This document shows positions 6,086 through 7,143 of a stretch of 7,143 nucleotides of DNA, piece by piece; the first letter of the stretch is position 1, and every line of letters begins with the position of its first letter. The position numbers and the translations under genes were made by a program. Origin of the DNA: Candidatus Berkelbacteria bacterium (lineage in GTDB: Bacteria; Patescibacteriota; UBA1384; CAILIB01). The DNA lies in NCBI GenBank assembly GCA_020058355.1, contig JAGVEG010000078.1:1-7143 (forward strand), written 5' to 3'. The notes below the pieces were generated by a model. The model worked only from the letters and a program-made list of their open reading frames with translations. It was not told the origin of the DNA and ran no database searches.

Positions 6086-6094
6086 ATAATGACA
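6086..6094 (-). promoter_or_regulatory. Candidate extended -10 element for the histidine phosphatase
   Basis: On the minus strand TGT then CATTAT (6091-6086) resembles an extended -10; the hexamer matches TATAAT at four of six bases, including the key A and final T. It ends six bases before the ATG at 6079, the same distance as at 5131 and 3117. No clear -35 is present. Confidence 0.35.
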
Positions 6095-6136
6095 AAACTG
6101 CTAGGATACACCAGTACTCATCCATAACACCCTGCA

Positions 6137-6781
6137 ATGCAGCTTTCCTTTTCCAAGGTACTTGATACATCACAAGAGATTGTAAAGAAGCACTGGAAGC
6201 CGGTTCTTATTCTTTTCATTCTCGCAGCAGTCCCCACACTTCTCACCTCGGACATTGACCTTTCAGTAGATACTGAGCAGCGCTACACCACTGGTGACGG
6301 ACTCGCGCAGCTGATTACCTTCTTTGTAGGTATTGCAAGTACTCAGGTCCTCCTGAAGCTCACCGACGGTAAGGGTGTTACCGCAGCAGATTACCTCCCA
6401 AAGAACCTTTCACTTGTTGTAAAGCTTATTGGCGCCCAGGTCTTGTATTTTCTTGGTGTCGTCATCGGCGCGTTTCTTTTTGTAATCCCCGGCTTCATCT
6501 TTGCACTTACCTACAGCCAAGTGCAGGCACTGATCATTGATCGAGATCTCGGCGTGATGGAAGCATTCAAGGAGAGTGCTCGTATTATGACGGGAAACCG
6601 CCTCAATTTCTTTGGAATTAATCTTGTACTTGGCCTCCTGATTATTATCGGTCTCCTCCTCCTCGTAATCCCTGGCATCTACATGTCTATGATTGCCTCA
6701 GTTGCAACCATTGTAATGTACCGTATTGTTAGCAATAGCGGCATGATGATGAACAGCAAGGAAAAGGAGATGGTGGCGTAA
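6137..6781 (+). CDS. Multi-pass membrane protein, DUF975/GPDPase-membrane-domain-like
   Basis: A 214-residue integral membrane protein of unknown function. A short amphipathic start (FSKVLDTSQEIVKKHW) leads into hydrophobic helices at about 21-37, 56-74, 92-130 (probably two) and 157-195 (probably two). Between them is the cytoplasmic segment IIDRDLGVMEAFKESARIM (133-151), similar to the A...ES...G pattern of DUF975 and related membrane domains. Two hydrophobic stretches share a VIPG core (116-119, in LFVIPGFIFALTY, and 177-180, in LLVIPGIYMSMIA), suggesting an internal duplication. The ATG has no Shine-Dalgarno sequence. The gene is divergent from the phosphatase with a 57-bp gap and ends before a shared terminator. 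The family call is tentative. Confidence 0.8.
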   Translation: MQLSFSKVLDTSQEIVKKHWKPVLILFILAAVPTLLTSDIDLSVDTEQRYTTGDGLAQLITFFVGIASTQVLLKLTDGKGVTAADYLPKNLSLVVKLIGAQVLYFLGVVIGAFLFVIPGFIFALTYSQVQALIIDRDLGVMEAFKESARIMTGNRLNFFGINLVLGLLIIIGLLLLVIPGIYMSMIASVATIVMYRIVSNSGMMMNSKEKEMVA

Positions 6782-6797
6782 TCAGTTTGAGATAAAG

Positions 6798-6823
6798 AAA
6801 ACGCCCCTTCGGGGGCGTTTTTT
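6798..6823. terminator. Bidirectional rho-independent terminator between convergent genes
   Basis: A 10-bp perfect stem (6798-6807 with 6812-6821, core ACGCCCC/GGGGCGT) capped by a TTCG tetraloop runs into six T's at 6818-6823. The left arm is preceded by A's, giving a usable T-rich stretch on the minus strand too. It lies 16 bp after the membrane protein stop on the plus strand and touches the stop codon of the regulator on the minus strand, so it probably ends both transcripts. Confidence 0.92.
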
Positions 6824-7143
6824 AGTTGGTACGGTATGGCCGAGCAATTTTCCAGAGTGCTTCAAAGTTTGCAAGGTAGCTTGCGGCAACAGACAAGTTC
6901 TCGATGACAATAACCGCAGTGTTTTCAGGTTTGCGAGACTCAAGCAGCTCAATAGCCATTTTATCCCCATAGATGACGGTTGGGGCAAAGCTCCGGTGAA
7001 CAACTGGCAAGATCCGTAAGTGAACCAGCGGCTGCTGGGCAGTCTGTTGAGCAAACTCTTCTCCCTCATACACCAACATGCGCAAGCGTATGCCGCGCTT
7101 TGTTATTTCACGTGCAAAGCGTGGGTAGGCCTGGGAAACTAAG
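6822..7143 (-). CDS. C-terminal part of a TrmB-like transcriptional regulator (5' end outside window)
   Basis: The frame is open to the right edge, so the TTG at 7085 and the ATG at 7079 are internal; about 106 residues are visible. The segment YPRFAREITKRGIRLRMLVY, then APTVIYGDKMAIELL, AVIVIENLSVAASYLANFE and ALWKIARPY, follows the pattern of the C-terminal effector domain of TrmB-type regulators: a helix before a G-hydrophobic strand, an IYGDK-like strand, then IEN and a final F...LW helix. In complete members a winged-helix DNA-binding domain precedes this; it would lie beyond the window. The ligand and targets cannot be inferred. The stop codon sits on the edge of the shared terminator. 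The assignment is from pattern memory. Confidence 0.6.
   Translation of the reverse strand, partial: LVSQAYPRFAREITKRGIRLRMLVYEGEEFAQQTAQQPLVHLRILPVVHRSFAPTVIYGDKMAIELLESRKPENTAVIVIENLSVAASYLANFEALWKIARPYRTN

Noticed and set aside
7077..7085. TTG or ATG as the start of the right-edge regulator gene
   Set aside because: The frame stays open to the window edge with family-like sequence (YPRFAREITKRGIRLR), so these codons are internal.
1..7143. tRNA, rRNA, CRISPR array, insertion sequence or phage genes
   Set aside because: No cloverleaf-like segment, regularly spaced repeats, terminal inverted repeats or transposase/integrase motifs were seen, and coding genes fill nearly all of the window.

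Overview
The window looks like a chromosome segment of a Candidate Phyla Radiation (Patescibacteria) bacterium of roughly balanced GC content. This is inferred from the gene set: a membrane protein tail with a GW...I..AL helical motif, an animal-type class I fructose-bisphosphate aldolase, a DUF2103-like small protein, a TrmB-type regulator tail, and compact spacing. No rRNA or other phylogenetic marker is present, so lineage rests on gene style only. The standard genetic code fits, and no start in the window has a clear Shine-Dalgarno sequence.

Layout. Positions 1-281 (+) hold the C-terminal end of a Pro/Ala/Thr-rich protein with one membrane anchor. A complete class I aldolase follows (291-1352, +) and is closed by a strong hairpin terminator at 1368-1405. 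Then comes a minus-strand block, read from right to left: histidine phosphatase (6079-5411), thymidylate kinase (5041-4388), heliorhodopsin (4365-3601), NUDIX hydrolase (3600-3166) and an unrecognised 550-residue membrane protein (3117-1465). A small plus-strand gene (5131-5475) lies between the phosphatase and the kinase and overlaps the phosphatase tail by 65 bp. At the right, a plus-strand multi-pass membrane protein (6137-6781) converges on a truncated TrmB-like regulator (minus, 6822 to the window edge), with a two-way terminator between them.

Main point. The protein at 3601-4365 is a heliorhodopsin with every hallmark residue I could check: retinal lysine, helix-3 glutamate counterion, both helix histidines and the GERAYI...LVAKS...W signature. 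It follows tmk after 22 bp, and its stop codon abuts the start codon of the NUDIX gene (TAAATG). The arrangement tmk - heliorhodopsin - NUDIX - membrane protein suggests a transcription unit that links a light-sensing protein to nucleotide synthesis and clean-up. The function of heliorhodopsins is unsettled, so this context is informative. No retinal-forming enzyme is in the window.

Expression. Several starts have a TANNNT-like -10 hexamer ending six bases before the ATG, which would make the ATG the first transcribed base. Together with the missing Shine-Dalgarno sequences, this suggests frequent leaderless translation. No tRNA, rRNA, CRISPR array or insertion sequence was seen, and no stretch over 300 bases lacks a gene.
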